Assembly: GCA_023412005.1 (NCBI GenBank)
Contig: JAEYOE010000003.1
Span: 62,001-126,000 of the forward strand
DNA length: 64,000 nucleotides
Reading direction: 5' to 3'
Source of the DNA: Bacillota bacterium
Lineage (GTDB): Bacteria; Bacillota; Clostridia; Christensenellales; SZUA-584
Position numbers and translations under genes: made by a program. Below are positions 52,629 to 61,346 of the stretch, one piece after another. The notes beneath the pieces are model-generated. The model saw only the letters and a list, made by a program, of their open reading frames with translations, ran no database searches and had not been told where the DNA came from. Positions within the stretch are counted from its first letter, which is position 1; every line of letters begins with the position of its first letter.

Positions 52629-54116
52629 TCATTTTGTTTTAAATTCGCGCCCCTGCGCCTGAGTGATGCGGTGCGCCGCATACCGGCCCGACGTGGCCGC
52701 ACCCGGCAGCCCGCCCGGCGGCAGCGTCCACATGCCTGCGAGCAGGAAATTCTCAAGGCCCTCCAGCTTGCCGGGGAAGTAACGCGGAATGTCTTTGCCA
52801 CCATCGCCCCAGCTCATCCACGCGCCGCGCCACGCGTCGCAGTAACGCACATACGTCATCGGTGTCACCACATCGGTCACCTCAATCTTTCCCTGCGCCT
52901 GCGGGTACCGCTTCAGTATTGTATCGATCGCGTCCTGCTTTAAGCGTTCCTTCTCCTGCTTATATTTTTCTTTATCCTGATGAACGTCTTTCCAGTAATC
53001 ATAATCCGCTGAGTAGTACACAGCAAGAACCGTCTTTCCCTTGGGCGCCAGCGTCTCATCAAAAGAATAGTTCATCAACGATATTTCGGGCATCGTTTGT
53101 CCGCCGATGCTGACGGGCTGCTCCCTGCGGATATTGACGCTGCGCCAGTTTTCCTTGATGTCGCAGCCAAGCCCCAAAAACACAAGCGAGCAGGTCGGCG
53201 TATAATGCTTCTTCGGGTTCTCAAACAGATTGCGGTAAAGCTCCGGTGTATATTTGTTGTTGAGCATTTTATAGAGCGTGGCATAGGCGTCCGCGCACGA
53301 AATGACCATATCGCCAAACACTGCGTCGCCGCTTGTGAGGCGAATGCCCTTCGCCTTGCCGTCTTCAATGATAATCGACTCCACGCGGCTCTTATATGTC
53401 ACCTGCCCGCCAAGCTCGATATAACGTTGATCCATTCGTTTCGCTAACGCGCGGGAACCGCCCACGGGGTACCCCGAATCACCGATATTCATGCCCGCCA
53501 TCGACATCACCAGCGAATTAGCGTTGTAATCGCCGGGAATGGCGCTCCTCAGCGCATTCTGCAGCAGCGGCTCTTTGAAAAGCTTTACATAATCATCCAT
53601 CTTTATATTATTAAAGAAATTCAGCTGACCCAACTTGGTGATGTTGCCTGCGGCAAATTTAAGGCCGTCTCCCATCGTCATCTGGTCCATCGGCTTGTCA
53701 ATTGGCATACCAAACGCGCTCAATGCGCGCAGCGCCTTGCAGAGCCGCTTGATCTCTTTTTTGTCCTGCGGCGAAATCTCCAGCAGGTGCTTTTCGAGTT
53801 TGTCGGTATTCGTATACAGATTAACGGCGCGTTTTCCTTCTTCATACCGCACGAAAATCTCGTGGTTGACGATCTTCACATCGTCATCGAGCGCGCCGGT
53901 GGTGCGCCAAATATCGTGCAGCGATGTGCCGGGCTTGGAGCCCATCAGCCAGTGAATGCATCCGTCAAAATGATAATCTCCCCTGTCCCAGCCAGTGCAC
54001 TCTCCGCCCGGAATGCTGTTCATCTCATAGATGTGTGTGTCAAATCCGTTCATTTGCGCGTAAACCCCGCAGGTTAATCCCGCTATACCCGCACCGATAA
54101 TGATCACCTTCGTCAT
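52629..54116 (-). CDS. FAD-dependent oxidoreductase, phytoene desaturase/CrtI-like
   Basis: A 495-residue flavoprotein. The FAD site is TKVIIIGAGIAGLTCGVYAQ with YEMNSIPGGECTGW after it, and the C-terminus has NFLLAGMWTLPPGGLPGAA, typical of the carotenoid desaturase/isomerase and retinol saturase group. No carotenoid synthesis genes are nearby, so the substrate is unknown. GGAGGGC precedes the ATG. It follows a TetR gene by 28 bases on the same strand, which suggests co-transcription and control by that repressor. Confidence 0.87.
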   Translation of the reverse strand: MTKVIIIGAGIAGLTCGVYAQMNGFDTHIYEMNSIPGGECTGWDRGDYHFDGCIHWLMGSKPGTSLHDIWRTTGALDDDVKIVNHEIFVRYEEGKRAVNLYTNTDKLEKHLLEISPQDKKEIKRLCKALRALSAFGMPIDKPMDQMTMGDGLKFAAGNITKLGQLNFFNNIKMDDYVKLFKEPLLQNALRSAIPGDYNANSLVMSMAGMNIGDSGYPVGGSRALAKRMDQRYIELGGQVTYKSRVESIIIEDGKAKGIRLTSGDAVFGDMVISCADAYATLYKMLNNKYTPELYRNLFENPKKHYTPTCSLVFLGLGCDIKENWRSVNIRREQPVSIGGQTMPEISLMNYSFDETLAPKGKTVLAVYYSADYDYWKDVHQDKEKYKQEKERLKQDAIDTILKRYPQAQGKIEVTDVVTPMTYVRYCDAWRGAWMSWGDGGKDIPRYFPGKLEGLENFLLAGMWTLPPGGLPGAATSGRYAAHRITQAQGREFKTK

Positions 54117-54144
54117 CGTTTATGCCCTCCAATATATAATCAAA

Positions 54145-54738
54145 TTATTTTTTAACCATGGCCACAAGCAGATTCGGGTCTGGCAGCTTGAAGTTTTTCA
54201 TACTCAGTTTGTAAAACGCCACGCCCTGTATCGCCGCAAAAAACAGGATGGCCATCTCGCGCGTGTCACCGTCCCTGACCTCGCTAAATTCCTGCCCCTG
54301 CTTCAATATTCTCATCAGCGATTCCACGGCAACCTCGGAATCCGCAAACACCTTCTCATTGTCGCGCGCATCCATCAAAGCGGCGTGAATCACGATCAAA
54401 AAGTAATACGAGGTGTCTTCCCATTGGTCAATGCCGGTCAGTATGTATTTAGCCGTCTCGTACACTTTCTGCAGCGGGTTTATCGGCAGGGCTTCCACCA
54501 TCAGCAACGATTCACCCGAGGTGGTAAGCGCCCTGTGAAGCAGCTCATAAAAAATGTCTTCTTTCGATTTGAAATAATGGTAAACAAGGCCGTGGCTTAT
54601 GCCGCCCTGCGCCACGATGTCGCTGATTTTCGTGGCCGCGAAGCCGCGCCGCGCAAATACCTTGAGCGCCGCCGACAATATCTGCTCGCGCCTTTCATCC
54701 TTGATCAGCGCGTTTTGCTCTTCATTACGAGGACTCAT
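54145..54738 (-). CDS. TetR-family transcriptional regulator (upstream of CrtI-like gene)
   Basis: A 197-residue one-domain repressor. The N-terminal helix-turn-helix reads ILSAALKVFARRGFAATKIS, then DIVAQGGISHGLVYHYFKSK (residues about 18-62). The C-terminal part is a helical ligand/dimer domain without an assigned ligand. A perfect 11-base-arm palindrome lies just upstream (54749-54774). The ribosome site AAGGAG partly overlaps it, so repressor binding should also block its own expression. Confidence 0.93.
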   Translation of the reverse strand: MSPRNEEQNALIKDERREQILSAALKVFARRGFAATKISDIVAQGGISHGLVYHYFKSKEDIFYELLHRALTTSGESLLMVEALPINPLQKVYETAKYILTGIDQWEDTSYYFLIVIHAALMDARDNEKVFADSEVAVESLMRILKQGQEFSEVRDGDTREMAILFFAAIQGVAFYKLSMKNFKLPDPNLLVAMVKK

Positions 54739-54748
54739 TTGTATCTCC

Positions 54749-54774
54749 TTTGATTGACTTATCAGTCAATCAAA
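54749..54774. promoter_or_regulatory. TetR operator, perfect palindrome
   Basis: TTTGATTGACT and AGTCAATCAAA face each other across TATC. It lies 10 bases upstream of the tetR start and most likely autoregulates tetR and the downstream oxidoreductase. Confidence 0.8.
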
Positions 54775-54814
54775 ATATAACCGTTTTTTACCTCTTTGTC
54801 AACACCTTTTAAAA

Positions 54815-54847
54815 CAAAAAAAGCAAAGAATCAAAAAGTTCTCTGCT
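54815..54847 (-). terminator. Terminator of the D-lactate dehydrogenase gene
   Basis: On the minus strand AGCAGAGAA and TTCTTTGCT pair around an eight-base loop and a T run follows. Confidence 0.7.
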
Positions 54848-54955
54848 TGGATTGGTAAACGAATTTTAGTCTCCTTATGATCTCTGCTACCTATTTGGCC
54901 TCAAATATTAACACCGCATCAAAACCGGCTTACAAACGTCAACCATCATGTGCAT

Positions 54956-55990
54956 CTAGAAGCAGGGCTTCGCATGGTCCTTCGCACAGCCCGGCTGTTT
55001 GGCGCATTGATAGCAGATCTCATTCGGCAAATCGCCGTTATCAAAATATCTTTTTAGGTTATCCAGCGTCACATGTGCGATCTTCTCGAGTGCCTCGTTG
55101 GTTAAAAACGCCTGATGCGACGTGAGTATCACGTTAGGCAGCGACACAAGGCGCGCGAGGATATCATCCTGCACAATCGTATTCGAAAAATCCTCGAAGA
55201 ATAACTCGGATTCCTCCTCGTACACATCAAGCCCCGCGCCATGCACGCGCCCGTCCTTCAGCGCCGCCAGCAGCGCCGCCGTATCAATCAGCCCGCCGCG
55301 CGATGTATTGATGATGGTCACATCCTTCTTGGCGACCGAGAGAGAATCCTCGTTGATAATGTGCTTCGTCTCGGGCGTGAGCGGACAATGCAGTGAAATC
55401 ACATCGGCACGCTGCATCAGCTCCGTGCAGGAAACGTACTCAAAGTCCGCATCCTTGGCGGGAAACGGATCGTATGCGATCACGTTCATGCCAAAGCCCT
55501 TGCAGATATCGATGAACACGCGGCCAATCTTGCCCGTGCCGATCACGCCGACGGTTTTACCGTGCAGATCAAACCCCGTGAGGCCATTGATGTTGAAGTT
55601 AAAATCACGCGTACGGTTGTAGGCACGATGCACCTTGCGGTTCACGGCAAGCAGCAGCGCCATTGCGTGCTCGGCCACTGCATAAGGCGAATACGCGGGC
55701 ACGCGCACCACATGCAGCTTCTCAAACGCCGCCTTAAAATCAACGTTGTTAAAGCCCGCGCAGCGCAGTGCGAGAATGCGGATGCCGTAATCATAAAGCG
55801 CCTCCACCACCTCTGCGTCCACGGTGTCGTTCACAAACACGCAGACGGCGTCGCTGCCACGCGCCAACGATACCGTGTCGGCGTTCAGCTTGCTGTCGAA
55901 ATACTTAATCTGCAGGCCGTACTCGCCTTTAAGCGCGTCCATCCACACCTTGTCGTACGGTTTCGTATCGTAAAATGTGATCTTCTTCAT
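54956..55990 (-). CDS. D-lactate dehydrogenase-like 2-hydroxyacid dehydrogenase
   Basis: A 344-residue NAD-dependent enzyme that probably reduces pyruvate to D-lactate. Marks are the Rossmann GVIGTGKIGRVFIDI (about 148), the catalytic Arg in INTSRGGLIDTA (about 232), the Glu in GLDVYEEES (about 260) and the His in VILTSHQAFLTNEAL (about 295). The CYQCAKQPGCAKDHAKPCF tail carries four cysteines, an addition not typical of the family. AAAGGAAAC precedes the ATG. Confidence 0.92.
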   Translation of the reverse strand: MKKITFYDTKPYDKVWMDALKGEYGLQIKYFDSKLNADTVSLARGSDAVCVFVNDTVDAEVVEALYDYGIRILALRCAGFNNVDFKAAFEKLHVVRVPAYSPYAVAEHAMALLLAVNRKVHRAYNRTRDFNFNINGLTGFDLHGKTVGVIGTGKIGRVFIDICKGFGMNVIAYDPFPAKDADFEYVSCTELMQRADVISLHCPLTPETKHIINEDSLSVAKKDVTIINTSRGGLIDTAALLAALKDGRVHGAGLDVYEEESELFFEDFSNTIVQDDILARLVSLPNVILTSHQAFLTNEALEKIAHVTLDNLKRYFDNGDLPNEICYQCAKQPGCAKDHAKPCF

Positions 55991-56045
55991 GGCTTGTTTC
56001 CTTTCTTGTAAACCGTGATTAAATGAGGAATAAGGGACATTTGCT

Positions 56046-57245
56046 CTAAATAAATGCGCGCAGCACTTTTGCCAGCCGCTTCATGCCCTCCACGATTCTC
56101 TCTTCAGGCATGTTCGAGAAATTGAGGCGCATCGTATTTTCATGGCCGCCGTTCGGGAAGAACGATCCGCCCGGCACAAACGCCACTTTTTCTTCAAGGC
56201 TCTTTATCAGCACGTCGCGCGCGTTCACGTGAGACGGCAGCTCCACCCACGCAAACAAGCCGCCCTGCGGCCGTGTGAACGTGACCCCTTCGGGAAATTC
56301 GTTTTCCATCATTTTCACCATCAGATCGCGGCGCGTTTTGTAAACACTGCGGATGGTGCGAATGTGCGCATCGATATCATACAGCTCCAAGTATTTTGCT
56401 ATCTGCATCTGCGCAAGCGTGTTGCACTGCAGATCGGTGCCCTGCTTAGCCAGTACATACTTTTTGATGATGTCCTTGTCGCCCGCTATCCAGCCGATGC
56501 GGTAACCGGGGCAGAATATCTTTGAGAACGTGCCGGTAATCAGCACGTTTCCGTCCGTATCGAAAGACTTCACAGACGGCAGCGCCTCACCCGCGAACCG
56601 CAGCTCGCCGTACGGGTTGTCTTCTATCACCACCACACCATATGCCGCGCTGAGCCGCGCCAGCTCCTTGCGGCGCTCTAATGCCCATGTGCGCCCGGTG
56701 GGGTTCTGGAAGTTCGGTATCACATAGATCGCCTTCACACGGTCTGTTTCGTTGATTAGTTTCTCAAGTTCGTCTGTTTTCATGCCGTCATCGTCGGTCG
56801 GCACGCTCACAAAATGAACGCCGTAGGCGCGAAACGCTGTGATGGCGGCAAGATACGTGGGGCTTTCGCACAGCAACACATCCCCTTCGTCTAAAAACAC
56901 CTTGCCCGAGAGATCGAGCGACTGCTGTGACCCGTGCGTTATCAGTATGTTGTCTGCGTCAAAGGCGGTGCCCTGCGTTGTGTTCATGCGCTCGGCAATC
57001 CAACGGCGCAGCGGCGCAAACCCTTCGGTGGTGGAATATTGCAGCGCCGAATCGGCGGCTTCCTCCAGCACGATGCGGTTCACCTCGATGATTTCTTTCA
57101 CAGGAAACAGCTCCGGTGCGGGCAGCCCGCCCGCAAACGATATCATTTCGGGTGATTCTGTTACCTTGAGGATTTCTCTGATTTCCGACGCTTTGAGTTT
57201 GCTCATGCGTTTTGCGTATGTTACAGCCACGTTGCTCATCTCCAT
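56046..57245 (-). CDS. PLP-dependent aminotransferase, class I (MocR/2-aminoadipate type)
   Basis: A 399-residue fold-type I aminotransferase. After MEMSNVAVTYAKRMSKLKAS come SFAGGLPAPELFPV (about 40), the PLP-stacking GSQQSLDLSGK segment (about 100) and the internal aldimine lysine in GTFSKIFCPGYRIGW (about 240). This sub-group acts on 2-aminoadipate, aromatic or branched-chain amino acids; the substrate is unknown. The start at 57245 is placed downstream of the promoter and agrees with the truncated paralogue at 58868-59050, where a second ATG is lost. Longer frames upstream overlap the promoter. Confidence 0.92.
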   Translation of the reverse strand: MEMSNVAVTYAKRMSKLKASEIREILKVTESPEMISFAGGLPAPELFPVKEIIEVNRIVLEEAADSALQYSTTEGFAPLRRWIAERMNTTQGTAFDADNILITHGSQQSLDLSGKVFLDEGDVLLCESPTYLAAITAFRAYGVHFVSVPTDDDGMKTDELEKLINETDRVKAIYVIPNFQNPTGRTWALERRKELARLSAAYGVVVIEDNPYGELRFAGEALPSVKSFDTDGNVLITGTFSKIFCPGYRIGWIAGDKDIIKKYVLAKQGTDLQCNTLAQMQIAKYLELYDIDAHIRTIRSVYKTRRDLMVKMMENEFPEGVTFTRPQGGLFAWVELPSHVNARDVLIKSLEEKVAFVPGGSFFPNGGHENTMRLNFSNMPEERIVEGMKRLAKVLRAFI

Positions 57246-57266
57246 TTTCCGTTTATTATTGACATG

Positions 57267-57295
57267 ATTATACACAAACAGAGTCTGAGAATCAA
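57267..57295 (-). promoter_or_regulatory. Promoter of the aminotransferase gene
   Basis: On the minus strand TTGATT (57290-57295), a 17-base spacer and TATAAT (57267-57272) are present. The same arrangement is preserved in the truncated copy at 59022-59050. Confidence 0.8.
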
Positions 57296-57382
57296 ATGAT
57301 AATCGCCAATTATTTCTTTCCTGATGAGCCGTCATCTTGATTGTATCGATATATCATGTTAATGTATCCTTGTTAATCCATT

Positions 57383-58756
57383 ATGGATAGAAATGGTATG
57401 GATATGAAGAAACTAAGGAAACGAAAAATGCTATTCGTTGTGATTTTTCCCCTCGTATTAATTATCGCAGTCTATATTATATTAAAGCTGATCGTATTCA
57501 TGCCGGCTATAAGCGGTGAGAACGCCATTGTATCTTTGGAGACCGTTGAAATTGGCGGTATTGATCAGAAGATGCTGATACGGGGAGAAGACACAGCCAA
57601 TCCGATACTGCTCTATCTGCACAGCGGCCCGGGTTCTACCGAAATGGTCTCTTTCAGAACATATCATCGCGAACTTGAAAAACATTTTACCGTCGTACTT
57701 TGGGAACAGCGCGGAACCGGAAAATCATATGACCCCTCGATTCCGAACACTTCGATGACAATTGATACAATGGTGTCCGACACAGGAGAGGTTATCCAAT
57801 ATCTTTTAAATAAATTCAATCAGAAAAAGTTGTTTGTAGCTGGTCATTCATGGGGTTCGCTTCTCGGCATTCTCACAGTTCAAAAATACCCCGAGTATAT
57901 CTATGCCTACGTGGGCAGCGGACAGGAGGTTAACCCAGTCGAAGGTGAGGAGATATCATATCAGTATGCACTCGATGCAGCCAACGCACGAAATGATGCT
58001 CAGGCTGTTAAGGAGCTTGAAGGCATTAATAGCTCATATGCTTACCTCGATGTCGAAAGCAATTCCGACTGGTACGACGATTTAATGGCCGAACGCAAAT
58101 GGCTCGTTAAGTATGGCGGGGAAACGTACAAGCAGGGCAATTCGTTTTTAATCCTTCCTTCTCTGCTGCCCAGCGAATACACGCTTGGGGATTTCATCCG
58201 GTTCGGTCAAGGCGTAAAGTTTTCATTAAAAGCGCTCTGGCCGCAAATCATGCAGGTCAACCTAATAGAATCGGCAAACAGCTTATCTGTTCCGGTCTTT
58301 TTCCTTCAGGGACGACACGATTTCAACACACCATCGTCCCTCGTTGAAGACTATTTCAATGCGCTTCAAGCGCCACAAAAGGAATTCATCTGGTTTGAAA
58401 ACAGTGCCCATCACCCGATGTATGAGGAAGCGGAGAAATACGATCAGGTATTAATAAATAAGCTGCTGCCTCTGGCTCAAATCACACCAACCTCTACAGA
58501 GTATTCTTACGCCGACTTGAAAGCCGTTCAGAACGATATTGATGACTACTTTGAGAGCTTTGATGAAGAAGGCGCTCGAAACGATAAGATTTGCCAAGTT
58601 ACAAACAGAGTCTCTATCGTTGATGGTTATGTCGAAGTGAATTTAAAAGAAATAACCGACGATATCATCAAACTCTTTAAGGAAAGAGTTAGTGACTCCG
58701 ATGCGATTAAATTCAAACAGGGACCACCGGGTCATGAAGACAGTGACCAGAAATGA
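57383..58756 (+). CDS. Membrane-anchored alpha/beta hydrolase (proline iminopeptidase-like)
   Basis: A 457-residue protein. Residues about 14-37 form one transmembrane anchor (FVVIFPLVLIIAVYIILKLI). The following alpha/beta hydrolase fold has LYLHSGPGSTEMVSF (oxyanion HGGP-like), VVLWEQRGTGKSYDP and the nucleophile elbow VAGHSWGSLLGI (about 155), with ENSAHHPMYEE for the catalytic His. The class resembles proline iminopeptidases. The C-terminal ~85 residues are an acidic extension of unknown role. ATG start options are 57383, 57398 and 57404; none has a strong ribosome site. The gene is more AT-rich than most neighbours. Confidence 0.85.
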   Translation: MDRNGMDMKKLRKRKMLFVVIFPLVLIIAVYIILKLIVFMPAISGENAIVSLETVEIGGIDQKMLIRGEDTANPILLYLHSGPGSTEMVSFRTYHRELEKHFTVVLWEQRGTGKSYDPSIPNTSMTIDTMVSDTGEVIQYLLNKFNQKKLFVAGHSWGSLLGILTVQKYPEYIYAYVGSGQEVNPVEGEEISYQYALDAANARNDAQAVKELEGINSSYAYLDVESNSDWYDDLMAERKWLVKYGGETYKQGNSFLILPSLLPSEYTLGDFIRFGQGVKFSLKALWPQIMQVNLIESANSLSVPVFFLQGRHDFNTPSSLVEDYFNALQAPQKEFIWFENSAHHPMYEEAEKYDQVLINKLLPLAQITPTSTEYSYADLKAVQNDIDDYFESFDEEGARNDKICQVTNRVSIVDGYVEVNLKEITDDIIKLFKERVSDSDAIKFKQGPPGHEDSDQK

Positions 58757-58867
58757 GATTTTCGCCCTTCGAATCCAGTACTTTAATGTGGAAATAGCTG
58801 GTTCGTGAAAACCGACTCCGCTCGTCCACGACGCTGCTGCATTGCTATCGTTGCTGTCGTCGCGGAG
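58757..58867. repeat. tRNA-linked repeat segment, first part
   Basis: CGCCCTTCGAATCCAG (58763-58778) recurs at 60877-60892. GTGGAAATAGCTGGTTCGTG (about 58788-58807) is a diverged copy of the tRNA-Val 3' end, followed by GAAAACCGACTCCGCTCGTCC as at 60773-60793. The unit is interrupted by the aminotransferase remnant. Confidence 0.6.
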
Positions 58868-59050
58868 CCGGGTCGGGCAGCCCGCCAGCAAACGATAGCA
58901 TCTCGGGCGATTCTGTTACCTTGAGTATTTCTCTGATTTCCGACGCTTTCAAATTTCTCATGCGTTTTGCATATGTCACAGCCATGTTGCTAATCTCCAT
59001 TTTTCGTTTGATATTTACATTATTATACACAAAGAGAATGTTTTAATCAA
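58868..59050 (-). pseudogene. Truncated aminotransferase paralogue with its promoter
   Basis: This copy encodes about 43 codons, MEISNMAVTYAKRMRNLKAS, then EIREILKVTESPEMLSFAGG and LPDP. It differs by only a few residues from the intact aminotransferase at 56046-57245. The frame is cut off after GGLPDP by unrelated repeat sequence. The promoter boxes TTGATT (59045-59050) and TATAAT (59022-59027) with 17-base spacing are kept. It is therefore a duplicated gene start, not a coincidence, and cannot make a working enzyme. Confidence 0.85.
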
Positions 59051-59230
59051 ATTAGTTGATAAAAAAGTTATTGGTAGAGATAGCTTTTGATTGCAGAACC
59101 GGGGCTGGAAAACGTGCCCCCGGCACGTTTGCGTAATCCGCCCGTCGAGTCCAGCTGCGTCAAAATAAAACAATACCCACAAGGGATGCTGTTTTATCAG
59201 GCTTTACGGGCGTAGGACGAGCAGCAGAGC
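59051..59230. repeat. tRNA-linked repeat segment, second part
   Basis: GAACCGGGGCTGGAAAACGTG followed by CCGGCACGTTTGCG, ACCCACAAGGGATGCTG and GAGCGGTACGAAAG matches the segment at 60680-60935 near tRNA-Val, with some base changes. No gene is present. Confidence 0.6.
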
Positions 59231-59321
59231 GGTACGAAAGCTGTTTAAAAATGAGCAATCTGTAAATCCTAAAAGCTGAATGGAAAATGCCGTTCCCAAT
59301 AATTTGATGGAGGTTTATATT

Positions 59322-60347
59322 ATGGAGAAAATCAAAATTGTACAGTACGGTTGTGGCAAGATGGCCAAGTTCATCCTTCGCTACCTGTATGAACACGGTG
59401 CACAGATCGTTGGTGCGATTGACGTGAACCCTGCTGTGGTGGGTATGGACGTAGGTGACTATGCTGAGCTGGGCGTGAAGACCGGCATCACAATCAGCGA
59501 CGATGCCGATAAGGTATTGGATGAGTGTGATGCCGATGTGGCAGTTGTGACACTGTTCAGCTTCATCAGCGACATCTATAGCCATGTGGAGAAGTGTGTG
59601 GCACGCGGCATCAACGTGATCACCACTTGCGAAGAAGCCATTTATCCTTGGACAACTGCTGCTGCCCAGATTAACAAACTAGACGCTTTGGCAAAAGAGA
59701 CCGGCTGCACAATAACCGGTTCCGGTATGCAGGATATCTTCTGGATTAATATCGTCGGCTTGGTGGCTGGTGGTATCCACAAGTTGACCAAGATCAAGGG
59801 CGCTTACAGCTACAATGTGGACGAATACGGATTGGCTCTTGCTGAGGCTCACGGCTGCGACCTGACAGCTGAGGAGTTTGAAGCCCAGATTGCGCACCCG
59901 GCCGAATTTGAACCTTCTTATGCGTGGAATGCTGCTGAAGCTATCTGCAACAAGCTTGGTCTGACCATCAAGTCCATCGAGCAAAAGCATGTGCCTTATA
60001 TTATCGACCATGACATCTATTCCTCCACCTTGGGGAAGCCCATCCAAGCAGGCAGGTGCATTGGCATGAGTGCTGTGGTGACAATCGAAACCATGCAAGG
60101 CATTACAGTGGAAGAGGAGACCATCGGTAAGGTGTACGGCCCCGAAGACGGCGATATGTGCGATTGGCAACTGACCGGTGAGCCCAACACCGAGTTCCAT
60201 GTTGTGAAACCCGCTACCGTGGAACACACTTGTGCTACCATCGTCAACCGTATTCCTACATTGCTGAACGCCCCCGCCGGTTATGTCACCGCCGATCAGC
60301 TTGAGCCTGTTTCTTATCTGACATATCCCATGGAGTACCATCTGTAA
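59322..60347 (+). CDS. NAD(P)H-dependent amine dehydrogenase, 2,4-diaminopentanoate dehydrogenase-like
   Basis: A 341-residue oxidoreductase with an N-terminal dihydrodipicolinate-reductase-like Rossmann domain: MEKIKIVQYGCGKMAKFILR, then VVTLFSFISDIYSHVEKCV and NVITTCEEAIYPW. The closest named relatives I recognise are 2,4-diaminopentanoate dehydrogenase (Ord) of ornithine fermenters and similar amine dehydrogenases. The rest of the ornithine pathway is not in the window, so that substrate is only a suggestion. GGAGGTT before ATG 59322 fixes the start over a frame 14 codons longer. Codon use is even and A/T-leaning compared with the ileS region. Confidence 0.82.
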   Translation: MEKIKIVQYGCGKMAKFILRYLYEHGAQIVGAIDVNPAVVGMDVGDYAELGVKTGITISDDADKVLDECDADVAVVTLFSFISDIYSHVEKCVARGINVITTCEEAIYPWTTAAAQINKLDALAKETGCTITGSGMQDIFWINIVGLVAGGIHKLTKIKGAYSYNVDEYGLALAEAHGCDLTAEEFEAQIAHPAEFEPSYAWNAAEAICNKLGLTIKSIEQKHVPYIIDHDIYSSTLGKPIQAGRCIGMSAVVTIETMQGITVEEETIGKVYGPEDGDMCDWQLTGEPNTEFHVVKPATVEHTCATIVNRIPTLLNAPAGYVTADQLEPVSYLTYPMEYHL

Positions 60348-60936
60348 TCAGAGAACTTGGGGGGCTGTAACAACGGAGCAATCCCAATTTTGTGTAAGCC
60401 TTCGATGTGGTGTAGAATAGAAGCACCACATTGGATGGTTTTAATTATGGCCAGAAAGAATCGCAGTACAGGAGAAATCGAGCGCAGAGTATAAATCTGA
60501 GGCCGGTTTTCTGATCAGAGCTTTCAGTATACTTTGGCATAATGCTTTGACTGTTTAGAAGCTGCCTCGACGCGGGGGGAAATACCGCGAACCACTCTCG
60601 ATGATTCGCGATATTGGCTGCGGGTCAGCGAAAGGGGCCCCGCAAAGATGTCAGGCTTTGCGGGGAGAAGGAAGAGCAACGGAGCGGTACGAAAAAGCCC
60701 TGGTCAGTTATCCGATCAGGGCTTTTTGAGTGGAGCACAGTTTGCTCCGACGTGGTGGAGATAGCTGGATTCGTGAAAACCGTCTCCTCTCGTCCGCGAC
60801 GCTGCTGCGTGGTAATTGTAACTTTGGTCGCAGAACCGGGGCGGGAAAACGTGCCACCGGCACGTTTCCTTCTTCCGCCCTTCGAATCCAGCTTCATAAA
60901 ATAAAACAGCACCCACAAGGGGTGCTGTTTTATTTT
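60348..60936. repeat. Hairpin- and repeat-rich region before tRNA-Val
   Basis: No gene is supported. Strong hairpins are CCCCGCAAAG...CTTTGCGGGG (60638-60665) and AAAAAGCCCTG...CAGGGCTTTTT (60689-60727). TGGTGGAGATAGCTGGATTCG at 60753-60773 is an exact 21-base copy of the tRNA-Val 3' end. Segments from 60773 to 60892 are shared with 58757-59230. A 15-codon frame at 60448-60495 (MARKNRSTGEIERRV) might be the start of a lost gene. Confidence 0.6.
60897..60936 (-). terminator. Terminator downstream of tRNA-Val
   Basis: AAAACAGCACCC and GGGTGCTGTTTT pair around a short loop, with A-rich and T-rich flanks, so it can act in both directions. Confidence 0.75.
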
Positions 60937-61013
60937 TGGTGGAGATAGCTGGATTCGAACCAGCGACTTCTCGCATGTGAAGCGAGCGCTCTAACCGGCT
61001 GAGCCATACCTCC
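60937..61013 (-). tRNA. tRNA-Val (anticodon CAC)
   Basis: Read on the minus strand, the acceptor GGAGGTA pairs with TATCTCC and the 3' ACCA is encoded. The D arm is GCTC-AGCCGGTTA-GAGC. The anticodon arm is CTCGC-TTCACAT-GCGAG, giving CAC, and the T arm is GCTGG-TTCGAAT-CCAGC. It reads GUG valine codons. The 3' end is duplicated nearby, as in integration sites. Confidence 0.95.
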
Positions 61014-61053
61014 GCTTTTTGGTGCGTAAGCTATTATAATATATCGGTCAGCG

Positions 61054-61299
61054 TTAATCAATCCCTTTTTCATTTTTTTCGGACGCTTCACCGGCGAGCT
61101 GCTTTTTCTTTTTCTGGTAAGAGCTTAGGTTTGCAAAAAGTATCGCCAGCGTGCTGAAGAAGATCGCTATCCCCGACCAAAAGAAAACCGTGTTGCTCAC
61201 AAAACTTGCGACAATCAGGTTGGCTGTGGATACCAAAACCGCCACAGCCGCCACTATCACACCCGCTTTTACCGATTTCAGATGCTTTTCTTTGCTCAT
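61054..61299 (-). CDS. Small two-helix membrane protein of unknown function
   Basis: An 81-residue protein with two predicted membrane helices (about residues 11-32 and 37-54) and a lysine/glutamate-rich tail. The start at 61299 is chosen for GGAGGGACG upstream; a frame 18 codons longer has no such site. I do not recognise a family. It lies between tRNA-Val and the FMN-binding gene on the same strand. Confidence 0.7.
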   Translation of the reverse strand: MSKEKHLKSVKAGVIVAAVAVLVSTANLIVASFVSNTVFFWSGIAIFFSTLAILFANLSSYQKKKKQLAGEASEKNEKGID

Positions 61300-61346
61300 C
61301 GTCGTCCCTCCAATTTGTTTTCTCAGTTTAACACGAATGCATAAAC

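Noticed and set aside
60448..60495. 15-codon frame MARKNRSTGEIERRV, possibly the start of a lost recombinase
   Set aside because: Too short to assign and without a ribosome site; kept only as a remark in the repeat region.
60614..60976. Frames such as one containing REVAGSNPAIST running out of tRNA-Val
   Set aside because: This is the well-known false frame made by reading through a tRNA 3' end and adjacent repeats.
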